Shown here: one piece after another, positions 1 to 11,700 of the stretch
How positions within the stretch are numbered: position 1 is the stretch's first letter
Layout of the letters: every line of letters starts with the position of its first letter
Origin: Stichopus chloronotus
Lineage: Eukaryota; Echinodermata; Holothuroidea; Aspidochirotida; Stichopodidae
NCBI GenBank assembly: GCA_021234535.1
Contig: CM037836.1
Coordinates: forward strand, 25,906,769-25,970,768
DNA: 64,000 bases
Direction: 5' to 3'
The notes under the pieces: model-generated
Told to the model about the DNA's origin: nothing
What the model saw: the letters and a program-made list of their open reading frames with translations, nothing else
Database searches by the model: none
Made by a program: the position numbers and the translations under genes

Positions 1-196
1 AAAGTACACTTCAATCAGCGCCATAATACATTTTTGGATCGGCGCCAAAGCACCCTTTTCATCGGCGCCAATGTTCATTTTAATGGTGCCGAAGTACAAT
101 TTTTGGGCGGTGCCAAAGTACACTCTGCATCGGCGCCAAAGCGCTAATGTACATTTGTCGCCAAAGTACACTCCTTATTGCGGCGCCAAAGTAAAT
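1..196. repeat. GGCGCC-containing minisatellite
   Basis: A degenerate tandem repeat with about six copies of a unit near 30-36 bp, built on the core CGGCGCCAAAGTACA with T-rich spacers. It runs off the left edge of the window. No coding potential. Confidence 0.75.
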
Positions 197-206
197 CATT
201 TACTGA

Positions 207-401
207 ACCATAGAGATGTCGGAACATAGAGAAGTCGATATATATAGAGTTGTCGGTATATAGAGATGTCGAAATATACTGTAGATACGTAAATGAAGTC
301 TCTTTATTCCGACGTCTCTATGTTCCGACAAAAAATGTAGGAACATAGAGAAGTCGGGACACAGAGATGTCGGAACATAGAGATGTCGGAACATAGAGAT
401 G
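207..401. repeat. ACATAGAGATGTCGGA minisatellite
   Basis: Tandem copies of a 16-18 bp unit (ACATAGAGATGTCGGA and variants) directly abut the previous array. The middle, around 265-325, is degenerate and includes a stretch in the opposite orientation (GACGTCTCTATGTTCCGAC). Confidence 0.75.
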
Positions 402-2585
402 TAACCAGTTGTAGTTCCTGCCTAGTATTAGAACCACTCATCAGCTATGTCTGCTTAGCCTACAGTAGACATTCTGCATAGCGCGTACCACCATTTGTGG
501 TCAGCTACTGGTTAGGTTGTGGCTATGATTGGACGTTTGACTGCTAATCCGTGCCTAACACTTGCTAATTTAGTAACACTTAGCCAACCCTAGGCTAGGC
601 CTAAATCATGGTTTTTTATACCCTTTCCTTAATATTTTATCTGGTTCTCACCAAAAACCTAACACAATACACACACACCAACATTAGTATGTTAAGTAAG
701 CTTGATTGAAATGTGGACACAAAATAAAAAAAATTAGCCTGACGTAACTCATATTAGGGCTAGGTCTTACTTAAAGTAAGACTGGAGCCGCTATTTCCAA
801 CTAATGATATGTGAATTGTAATCGAGGCACTTAGTAACTTACTTCCAACTTTAACTTACGGTTTAGGCTAGGGCGTATGCTGATATGCAAGAAATTTTGA
901 ACAGTAAACTAAACGGTGGACGTAACTTAGGTAAATTTTCGACACTTTACTTAACAATATGAGGCTCTAAACTTAGAACAGCTGACCGAACTGAGGTAAG
1001 GAATGAAATATCTCTGAAGGTCTCTATCTTCGCTTCTTGTCTTAACTCTTATGTTAACCTCCACCTGCAAGGCTCTAGTCTGTCTTGGCTTAGTTATTGG
1101 TAACGTTAGCCGTGTTCTCGTTTGGAAGAATAATTAGGCCCTAATATGATGACATCGATGCGTGCTAGCATGAGGTAACCTTTGTAAAAGAATCTGAAGT
1201 AAATATGCATTTCCGTAACCACAAACAACGTGTAGTCATCAACTAAACAAAATTCTTCCAGGAATATTAATTCTAAAAAATATGGAACTTGATTTATTTA
1301 TTTTAAGACGCACAGTTAATTGTCTTCATATTTGAAGCAAATATACACAACGGTGCTCACTAACCAAAGTCGTCACCGTTATTCCTACAGCCAAATTTCG
1401 TGCTTCATTTAACACCGTGCTCGCACGCATGAATGTCATCATAATGGGGCCTAATTATTCTTGGGGGTGGTGTTGCAGTTTCGTTGTTGTTGCAGTGTGT
1501 ACGAGTCTCGTCACGAGGGACAATGATTCAATGATCACATGAGTAACTTCTTATGAATCTGACAGATGTCTAGTTTCACGTAATCCATATGGCATACAAC
1601 CTATGGTGCGATTGTTTGTGATCATGTCTCTAAACAGGATCGAGGCCAGAATTCTGAAAAGCAACTTTCAGATCTTTATTGCAAATTGTTGGCAGTGATT
1701 GCTCTTTATTCCACGAAGAAATTCTCAGCCTCACAAAGCGATCTCTTCTTGGCCTAGGAATGGTGATCCCAACACAGTGTTCAGTTGATGAGTGTGTAAA
1801 AAAGTTCCTCCAGAAAATGTCTGAGTCTGCCAAAATAATCACAAGTCAAATACATATAGTATGTATACAGTACCCGTAGTTGGCGAGCCCCCAAAATTGG
1901 CGCTTCCTTCAAAAATTACTCGCTATCACTGTGGCAACGTTACTGAAGTGAGCCTACTTACCTTCTTGAATCTAACCACAATTACGTAATTCACGATTAT
2001 GAACTCATTTCAGGTAAGTTTCCCCTAAATAAGGGCTCATTTGAGACATTTAAAATATCGGCGATGGATTCCTTAAGTGCGCCAATTTCGGGGTACTGTA
2101 CGTATTCTTTTTGTTGGTTACTATGCATCCTTAATTCTAAGGAAGTCTCTGCATGGTAAATTTAAAGATTTTAGCGTCTGAAAACTCTGGAAGATCAGTA
2201 AAGGAAAAAGCATTGCTAATTACTACAGCAGGGCTCATCATGTAATTTATCTGTTTTCTGATTTTATTTGTAACTTTCTACTGATGAATACCACTGCCTA
2301 AGTTGTTTCCTTCGTATTTTATATTTTGTAGGCCTATATGTTGCTTGAAGAGAACGTGAAATCTTCGGAAACCAAGTTTTCGCATTTCAGTGATGCCTCT
2401 CCAGAACTTTCTTGTTTGTATTTGCTCATTTATTTGCTTTTATAACTGTACAGCTCTTCCAAAGTTAACAATTTTGTACAGAAGTAAGTCAAATAGGAAG
2501 AAGACGTTTTATACATTTCGTTTCGTTTATTTTCAATTGAAGTACATCAACTGGACATAAAGAAATAAACGTACATATCATAAAT
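402..2585. other. Intergenic, no gene recognised
   Basis: AT-rich single-copy-looking sequence. Only short open frames on both strands, with no recognisable domain or repeat structure. Confidence 0.5.
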
Positions 2586-3637
2586 CAGGCCCGTAGCCAG
2601 GGGGGGGGGGGGTCGGAGCGTTCGAACAACCCACCCCAACTTGAGGAAGGTCCATTTTTCCAGCCCTGTGTTTGAAGGGTCAGCTGTGAAATATTTTTTA
2701 TCTTGACATATTGAGGCCGAATTTCCGTTCAATTTTAGCAGGAAGATAAAACATTTCCACTTATGTCATAAATGTATACAGGCCCAAACTGACCACAATG
2801 TCTCATCACCACATATACACTATGAGGGGGGATGAGATGATAAGCTCAAAAACGCACATGCGTGATTATGTCATTGTGGCCGTATATATCATTGAACTAA
2901 ATACAACACAAAGCTCTTGACACACTGCCATGACAACCTTCGACACGACGGCGACCACCCACCGCATCTGCTGTGGTCGTGGCGGTGTGACCGGTTCCAC
3001 GACTAGAGTTCAGTTGCGTCGTAAGCCGTCGCCGGGCCCGATTAAATATGTTCAATTGTAGTCGGGTGCAGTCGGTGCATTTTAAGCCCTGTTCAAAGGG
3101 CCGTTTTCTACTATCTGAGTGGTTTGTAAAGCCAAACGTTTAATTGAATGCTCATCTCGGCATTGCATCATTTTTCAGAGACTAATTGTTTTCTCAGTAA
3201 TTGAGAAATTGTAGACATGAGATCTATATTTCAATGTTGGGTTCATGCAACTGAAAAGACTTGGGAAGGGCTATTTCTGGCCATCTGGGGGTTTGTAAAA
3301 CTCAAAATTTTCTTGTACGCTCCGCGCCAACCGGTGGTGGAGCTCCGCTTAGACAGCCTTCACGAGTTCGCACCCCCCCCCCCCCCTTGAAATATTCCTG
3401 GCTAGGTCCCTGTGTCTATTATTTATGTAAATTGTCTACGACAGAAGGTCTTTTGTAGTCCTCTTAAGTGCTCCAGATTGCGGTAAATCTGCAGATTTCA
3501 AAATGGTCCCGGGGAAATGCCCCCAGACCCCTAGCAACTGCATGCTTACGGCACGTGCCAGTCGCTTCCGTACTTGGAAAAAGGTCCACATCTTGGAAAA
3601 AAGACCCACCCCTCCACATGGGCTGGCTACGGGCCTG
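2586..3637. mobile_element. 1.05-kb non-autonomous DNA transposon with 15-bp TIRs
   Basis: Perfect 15-bp terminal inverted repeats CAGGCCCGTAGCCAG lie at 2586-2600 and, inverted, at 3623-3637. They are flanked by a direct TAAAT on both sides (2581-2585 and 3638-3642). The inside has poly-G/poly-C tracts and the GCTCCGCGCCAACC word shared with other copies in this window, but no transposase. The CAG...GTAGCCAGG end resembles hAT ends. A 5-bp rather than 8-bp duplication leaves the superfamily open. Confidence 0.75.
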
Positions 3638-6600
3638 TAAATGTAATTCTTTCAAATAGGCAGCCCGTAAATCTACACATCAAGGATGATCAATATTCAA
3701 GCATAATCAATAAATATCCAAACAAAATTCTCGTCTGCGAAAAAATGGAGATGAAAAGAGGAAAACATAAGGAAGCAAACAGAAAAAAGAAGAACTTACA
3801 TTTACAACTTCATTATATTTCGTAATTCTTCGAGGAGAACAGGTGGGGTTAGAATAAATATGGTCGTAACATCTGGAATAGTTGAATCAACTTTGAGTAA
3901 ATGAGATATTTACAATAAAGAAAAACAATTGTGCGGGGGATGCAGCAGGAGATTGTAGCGAAAGAAAAAGATCACATTTAGTTATAAAATAAATTGTCTG
4001 TCAAAGAGATGTTCAGTGTCTAAAAGACAAGTGTACGTTTAAGTACAGCTCCAAGAAAGGTTTTCAATACGAGTTCGATTTCAGCTTTACAAAATTCGGA
4101 GACTAAACTTTGCTCATGGCAAAAAAATCCTAACAATTGCTAGTGGCTAAAATTCTCTCAATTCATTTCAATTCTTGCAGAAAGTTCATGCAAATAATCT
4201 TTGGATCTTTGGGGTACGTACGAAATTTATTTCGAAATAGGCCACTCACCGGGTAAGATGACTGGCGGAGGGAGCATGTCGGTGTATATCAACAGAAATA
4301 CCGTCCAATCACTAGACAAATTAATGGCAACCCAACTGGTTGATAACTATCAGATAAAACGCTGACATAACAAAGAGAGTAATAAGGCGGGGTTTTGGAA
4401 AGAGGTTACAGATTAAACAAACACTCACTTGCCGAAGTCGTATAAATTTCGGATTATTACGCCACTTCGGCAGACTACTTCTTGTGAACACAGACGAGCA
4501 ACCACGATAATACTAGTTTTTCTTTGATATTTTTTCGGCTCCTGAGAAGAGAGGGGGGGGGGGGGTGGTCCGGACCCAATGGGGGTATTTCGGGGAAAAG
4601 GTGAGTCCGGATCCTTTGGACCCCTTCCCTTTATCCGTCTATGCGTCGTGGTTAAAAAACAAATGAGAACCTTCATTTCCGAAAATAGATATAGTAATCA
4701 GGGATCCATTCCTGTCAAATTTTCACTTGTATTCTTTGAGGTCTCATATTAAAGAAAGTTACTTGTTTGGAATACAGATACGCAATGAACGCCTGTTTAT
4801 GTAAACGTCTGTGGTGGGGAATGAATTGTGGAACCAAGGAGTTTCTCTTGCATCTCCCTGGTCGAACGAATTGGCGGAATAGCGCCAATGTAATGATTTA
4901 ATGAGGTTGAATAGAAATATTTATCCTCATCATGAAGCTACCTCAATGAACAGATCGATCTCACGAGAGGTATTGCAAGAGAGGACTGATGAATTATGCG
5001 TGACATAGCTTTATTTTTGGAGGGAAAGCTATCTATTGAAAACCAGGGTAAAGTCATCCACAGATTGCTTTCATTCACACTGCATTCAATAAGGAGAGCC
5101 GATACAACTCAGGCTCGAGATACGGGACTGAAGGAGGCGACATAGGAATGTTACGATGCTTTTCGTACGAGGTCGAACAATATGATGGAATGTTCAGCCG
5201 ATGACCGTCACAGTCTACTTCACATGTGATTACGTTGTCAGCATATGGAATGAAATTAATTTTATTTGTTTTTGGCGGGATTTCTTACCACTAGCTTCGG
5301 GGTATCTGAATAAGAAGTGACCAAAAAAATCGGGAGTTTAAATTACTCTAGGACTCCTCCTAATCGGCCGTGCATTGAAAGAGGCGAGATTTTTACCAAC
5401 TCGGGGCGTTTCGATTTCAAGCGACTTCAAAATTGGGAGTTTAGATTAGACCGGCAGACCTTCTAATCCGCGGTGGAATGAAAAAATCACGGACGGCAAT
5501 TAAAAACATCACATTTACACACTATCGTAAATGACATGAGATGTATAATTGGTTTCATCCCAAAATGAGAAATTATTCATAAGAAAATTTCCAATTGCAT
5601 GAGACAAAAGACTTTGTGGAATGGGAAGAATATCAGAGAAAAAACAAAACTGATTTAGCGATAAAATTGTGATGCTTTGGTGATAAACAGTCTTTTAGGA
5701 AACATTATTTGGATTTAGCAATTGTTGTGCCGCTAATGGAAAAAGGGCATTTCACACACTGTCCTTAAAAGGAAATAAATAACTTCTGGCACACTGTTAA
5801 TTCTTCTTCTTGTAATTAAATTCAATCTGACATGAAGTTATTGCATGACATGATCAAATTTAAAACTAGACAAATTTGTTACTTTTCACTGACTTGTACT
5901 TAAATTCAACCTGAAATGAAATTATTGCAATATAATCAAATTAAAAACTAGACAAATTTGTTACTTTTAACTATACACAGTAAATAAATGTTGATCAAGA
6001 CGTTTTGGCAAGGAGCATTCCTCAATTTGCAAAAAGAGTTTCGCAAGGCGTTAAAATTATACTTGTTCCACACATTTTGGCCAAGTAAAGTAACTAGCAT
6101 TGAAAACACAAGGCATTGTGCCAATTTTACATAAAGACCTTTTTGCAAGGCAGTTGCACTTTTCACCTACAACAAATTGATTGTCTATAATTCATCAAAC
6201 TTTTACCTTTCCTATGTTGTCAAAACGTTTAGAAACACATTATCATGTAATAGTGATTTGCAGCAGACCCATCAAGCACCATACATACCCCCTTTCATAA
6301 TTTTTTTTTTTACATCTGTCATTAAAGCTGTTGACAAAATAAACATAAACGGACTTGAGTTCCACAGTTATGTATCTCATTATTTAAAGAGGCTCATTGA
6401 ATTGATATAATTTCTTTTGTGACAAGTTTAAAAAAATGAAGGCAAAATTGTATGTATCACTTAGGCCTAATTGTTGTAAAATTATTCTGATACAACAACT
6501 GTATCACAAAATCAAAAGCTGCCAGAGCTGGGCTCTGGTGATCAGTATAATTGCCATCGTGTTACGTATACATTAGCATCACACTGAAAGACCCTGTTAC

Positions 6601-6907
6601 AGAACAAAAATAAAGTTTCAAAATGAGAGGAATGGTGAAAGACTTTGAAGTATGCTAATTTTGGTATAGGGAAGTCACAATTTGTAAGTTAGTATAAGGC
6701 ACTACTTCTCGACTGCACTCCCAATATATAGCTGGAAAGTGTGTAAAAGCACACAAACCTCGTCAATAGCACACACAAAACTTTTAATAGTACCCTGTTA
6801 TTTTCAAAAGCACATACATCTTTTCAATATTCCATGTCTGATCGCTTCATATAGCACACAGTGTTCAACTATATGCACATTAAGTAACCCATAGCACACA
6901 CGCATCT
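3638..6907. other. Intergenic, no gene recognised
   Basis: AT-rich sequence with short open frames only. It holds a poly-G tract at 4553-4565 inside a short GC-rich patch and a small tandem duplication near 5.8-5.97 kb. Confidence 0.5.
5815..5970. repeat. Diverged ~85-bp tandem duplication
   Basis: Two adjacent copies share AATTCAATCTGACATGAA / AATTCAACCTGAAATGAA and then AAACTAGACAAATTTGTTAC at 5863 and 5946. Spacing is about 83-85 bp. Confidence 0.65.
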
Positions 6908-6987
6908 ACACATGTCTGTTCAAAAGTACACATGTCTGTTCAAGAGTACACATGTCTGTTCAAGAGTACACATGTCTGTTCAACAGG
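6908..6987. repeat. 20-bp minisatellite, four copies
   Basis: Four head-to-tail copies of ACACATGTCTGTTCAAGAGT start at 6908, 6928, 6948 and 6968. The first and last have one to three changes. More degenerate CACACA-rich copies precede it from about 6740. Confidence 0.9.
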
Positions 6988-8317
6988 ACACACACTGGTT
7001 TTACTGCACAAACCAGTTCTTCCACATTCTAAATTTACTTTTCCTGAAAAGGAATGAAAAGTTACCTCAAATCAGATCAAAATTTCCTGAAACGCATGTA
7101 TATACGTACATGGTGTCCAGGGACAGTGGTGTGCTGGTAGACTACGGTAAATTGCACAAAACAACACTACTTCACACACGATACAAAATTAAACCAAGTA
7201 GTAGGGGGAATGTTTTCTTGAATTTAAATAAGAAATGTTTTTCTACAAATTTCTATAATTCAGGCAATTTCCAGCAATTATTGCTCTCCCTGGTGGATTT
7301 CTAAAGAGCACCCAGATTTCCCAAGTTTCAGGTAATTTGGGGGAAAAAGGGAAGCACTGGCACACACATCTCTTCTGCAGCACCGACATCTAATAAACAG
7401 AGTGATTTTGTATTAATCCCCTTTTAAACTTGCCATTGTGCAACTTTCTACAGAAACAGCCTCTGTGTGCATCAAAATTCCCTCAGATGTTCTGGGTCAT
7501 GCTTCCACATATGGAGCACAATACCTTCCTACCAACTCCAAGAGAGAAGAATTGGACACAGAGAATATGAGGAGGGGAGGGCAAAATAGTACAATTGCAG
7601 CTTGTAACTAGCCTAATCAAGGGCAATACGTCACACACTCAAGAGAGGCTAATAAATCCATGAATAGGAGTTTTGTTTAGGATATGTTTGCATCTTGCCA
7701 GAATGTGTGAAGGTATCGCCTAACCTGTTTTCCACTCCTGTTAAACGAATGTGACTGACGCAAGTACCTACAAAAGTTTCAGTTATGATCTTGTAGGCTG
7801 TGTTGCTACTCCTGGAAATAAACAAGTTTAGTATGTTCTGACAGTGACCCCACTTATCAGGCTTTTTCTCCCTCAAGGACACATAAAAATGTGTTATGAG
7901 GTGCACATGATTAAATTTCATTTGGCCCATGATACTCAATTTTCAGTAGTTTGCACACCTAACACCCCAGCCTTGATATGTCACCCCAATAGACTGAGTA
8001 AAGCCACTACCCATATCCTGCTCGTGTAGTTCAATGTGTTCGTATAATGAGATCCAGCTTTGTCTACTGTCAATTTGTTGAACTTCAGCCTACTGAGTTC
8101 AGCCCTCTGATGTCCAGCCTACTAAGTAGCAGGCTACTGATCTGCCACCGCTGAGTTCATTCTACTCTGTTAAGTTGCCAGACTGGTTTCCGAGAGGATG
8201 ATCCCAAGGCTTTGTTTATCAGAGATTGACATTTCTTCGGGACACACCAGCAAGCACTGCAGCCTCAGGCATTTCTCCTTTAGCACATTTCTTTGATTTT
8301 AAAGGTTCGGCCAATAC

Positions 8318-8323
8318 TTTATT
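8318..8323 (-). terminator. Candidate poly(A) signal of the arylsulfatase gene
   Basis: An AATAAA hexamer lies on the minus strand about 186 bp past the stop codon. Position and orientation fit a short 3' UTR. Without transcript data this is only a candidate. Confidence 0.4.
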
Positions 8324-8508
8324 ACTAGTCAGTAAATTAATTTAACCTCTCACTTGCATTTCCAAATTCTTCCAATATGGTTTAACTCTTTGATTTTCCA
8401 AGTGTTTCATGACATATTGTATGAAGTAAAGATACACTTCACCATTTCACTAGCTTGTGAAATTTGAGAAACGCTTAAGCCAAGTGAGAAGTGTTTAGAA
8501 AGTTCACT

Positions 8509-8777
8509 TTATGCTCTCCAAGGACCCCAGAAGCCACCATGTTTGGCAGGATTTGCATCCAAGTCTGGTGGTGGGTATTGCACAGGAACGGTAGTTCTCC
8601 AGTACCCTTCCAACTTATTTAAAAGTATCTCCACCACCTTGGGGTACTTTTCAGACAAGTCATGACGCTCATAGGGGTCTTCAGTGATGTTAAACAGCCA
8701 CAATCTTTGTCCTCGTTTCACAATGGGAGTGATAGGTGTAATGTTAGCTTCTGGTGGAGTTATCCAATCACCACTTC
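8509..8777 (-). CDS. Arylsulfatase coding exon 7 (terminal)
   Basis: This exon completes Gly440 and encodes residues 441-528, including [17 protein letters not shown] and the terminal GGFWGPWRA, then TAA (reverse complement at 8509-8511 lies at the end of the frame). The acceptor is TTTTGCTCCACAG. Confidence 0.93.
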
Positions 8778-11700
8778 CTGTGGAGCAAAAAGAACAATTG
8801 CTGACTATAAAGATGCTGACTTCAGTTAAGATTATGTTTACTTGTTCACAACTTTCTGTAGTAATTCACCATGCAAAAAGAAGTGTGAAGTGAAAATTTG
8901 CTTGAGAGTTACACATGCTTTTAAGTCCACACATTACAGGAAAAGGCCAATAACTAAGATTACCCTGACTATGACACTTGGTAAGATTTACTCTCCCTCT
9001 CTGTCCAGGACCATAGCCAGTACAGTGTCAGTGATTACTACAGGACACACTTGATACACTAGGTCTTAACAATTGGGTATTTACAGTACAGATCACCTAA
9101 ATCTAAGGATTGTGGTTGATTCTTTATTACAGATATTTTTTCCAAAGAGTAGGTAATAGCAAATGCCTGACATGAAGCAGATACCAAGCAAATACCAAGC
9201 TGGGGAGGTAAAGGCATAATCAATTCTTGTTAATCCTTCTCAAAGTCGATGTAACATGTTTTAACTAGTCAAGAGCTGAATGATGTACTGTAAACAGAAT
9301 GTGAGCATATGAGGTTGCAACCTGCAAAACATTTCAGAGGGAAAGCCACTCTTTGTGGAAGGAGGACGAGTTAAGAATTGTTTCAATAAAGAATGATTTG
9401 CAATAATAACATTAAGAAAAATTCAAGTGAATATGAATTATTCAAAAAAAAATTGAAGTTCAAAACAAGTTCTCACTTCTAAAAATGTTCGATATGCCTA
9501 GCTTGTAGTTCAAAAAATGTAATAGTGATACCACACAATTACATTAGACGGAATTCCCATTAGCTAGTCTTCCCTGACCTGCCAGTCGCAGGTCAGGGAA
9601 GAAGGAGTTTCTGCTCCAGTGCACTGATTAGCTTGTTATCTCTCCCTGGCCATGGTCATTCCCTGTGCAAACACAGTGATCAGATAAGAGGCACACATTT
9701 CAATAGTGCTGGAAATTACCACACACTTGGATGTTTCTCAACAATAGGGTTATTACAGCACAGCCTCTGAGTCTACATACCTTGTGGTTGACTATTTATT
9801 TAACCATGGATAAACTCTGCTGCATTTTTTGCAAAGTATAGCTAATGGGAGATTCCCCTCATGTAATTGTTCTATTCAAACAATACTGGGAGTAAAAACT
9901 TTTGAGATACATGTGCATCTTGTAAGTGAAACACATGTAATGAAAATAGCTAGTGGTGTGGAAGATGCTGTGCCTGTTGCCTTTGGACAGAATTACAAAA
10001 GAAGACATTCTACGATCAGTCAGAATTTCAGTTGTGGCAGTGGATTGTTATTGCTGTATAGTGGTGTCCAGTAGCAGTTATATTCTTGCTTCTCATTTTT
10101 GTTAGGCTGTCAGAGTTACAGTACCAAGTTGATATAAGCTTTCGACAGTCATATATTTTGAAGCAATACACATACAACAGCACTCTGAGGATTTTCAGAT
10201 TTAACTATAGTTGAGGTTTTCAATTCTTATTCCACCATGCTACTTATCTTTTAACCATACTGTTCCATCCAAATTTGTCACCTAACAACAAACCTACCAT
10301 GATTTCCTGTTAAGATTTTCCAGTCTCCAACTCTCAGGGCAGCATACATTTCCAAGCTGAAGTTAGCAATCATTTTCAGCTCATTCATTAACCTATTATA
10401 TGTTGCATCAGTATCTTTACTCCATTCATATTCATCATGTTGCAAACTCCGCAAAGGATCGATGTTATGAAGAAGTTCCGTTCTTGGTGACTTAGTTCCA
10501 TTCCTGTGAAAGACAACATTTTATCAAGAGTCAACCAAAACTAAAATTTGAGAAATTGTTATCAGGATGAGACCCTCATTACAAGTCAGCAACGGAGCTG
10601 CATTAACTTTCACGCCATTTAAAGGGGTCTCACTGAAACATCACAAACCAACCTTAACCACCACTACACCACCAAAGGCATTGCACTCTTCAAATGATGT
10701 TCATGAAAACAGCCACTGAAACAAAGAAGTAACAAGAAAGCAACAACAAAGCCAAAGGACTTTGTGATTCCTTGCCAATATTTATGAGGAACACAGGATA
10801 ACATGTCCATCCAAATTTTGAAATTCAAACACCTTACTCTTCTAGAGAGAGCATGCCTACACTAAGCTCTTTTGACCAATATGTGTACTAAGCAGTTTCA
10901 TGTGTTTTCACAATTTGACCTCTGGTGATCTCAAATGAAATTTGACCTCCACCAAAATCAATGAGTATCATATACTCACTGTGACGAATTCACACACTAA
11001 GTATGAAATTGATAAAGATTATGCTTCTTGAGACCCTGTGCTTACATTGTTTTCACAGTTTGACCTCTATTGACCTCAATTGATCTTTGATCTTCACCAA
11101 AAACAATAAATCTTAAGTTCTTAAATTGTATCTGTAAACTGAAGAATGTGTTGAATATTGCAGTACTGCTTCTGATGTAAACTGATGAATATGCTGAGCA
11201 AGGGAAGGCGAGGAGGCACGGAAAATGTAGCAAACTTTAAAGAGCAATGTGACTTAAGTTAGTGCCTTTCCACAAAGAACTCAAAAGCCTTGTTTAACCC
11301 TATGATGTAGAATCAACAAAGAAGTTCACTCACTGAAACACATGACCATTTTAATTGAATGCTGACAATTTTTAAGTCATGTCAGAGATAGAATGGATAC
11401 AAGATCAGTGAATAATATCTGTGGTTAGTAATTCTAACTCCTCAGATTAGCAGATATTTTGGATAAGAATTCCCAGAAACATCTTACTGTATTGTGCTCC
11501 ATACATTGAAACCATCTAAGGGTTTGGTTCCATTGAGGTTTCCTCCAGCCACTCCCTCCACCAGAGTGGGGAACCAGTCACTGACGTGGATGAACTCTCG
11601 GCTCACTTGTCCCACCACTGATGGAGAAAGCAGAGGACTGTGGACCAGGCCAACACCACGCACCCCTCCTTCCCAGAGGGTACTTTTGTGTCCTCGCAGA

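Noticed and set aside
6908..6987. CRISPR-like regular repeat
   Set aside because: The 20-bp units are directly adjacent with no spacers, and the genome is animal. This is a minisatellite.
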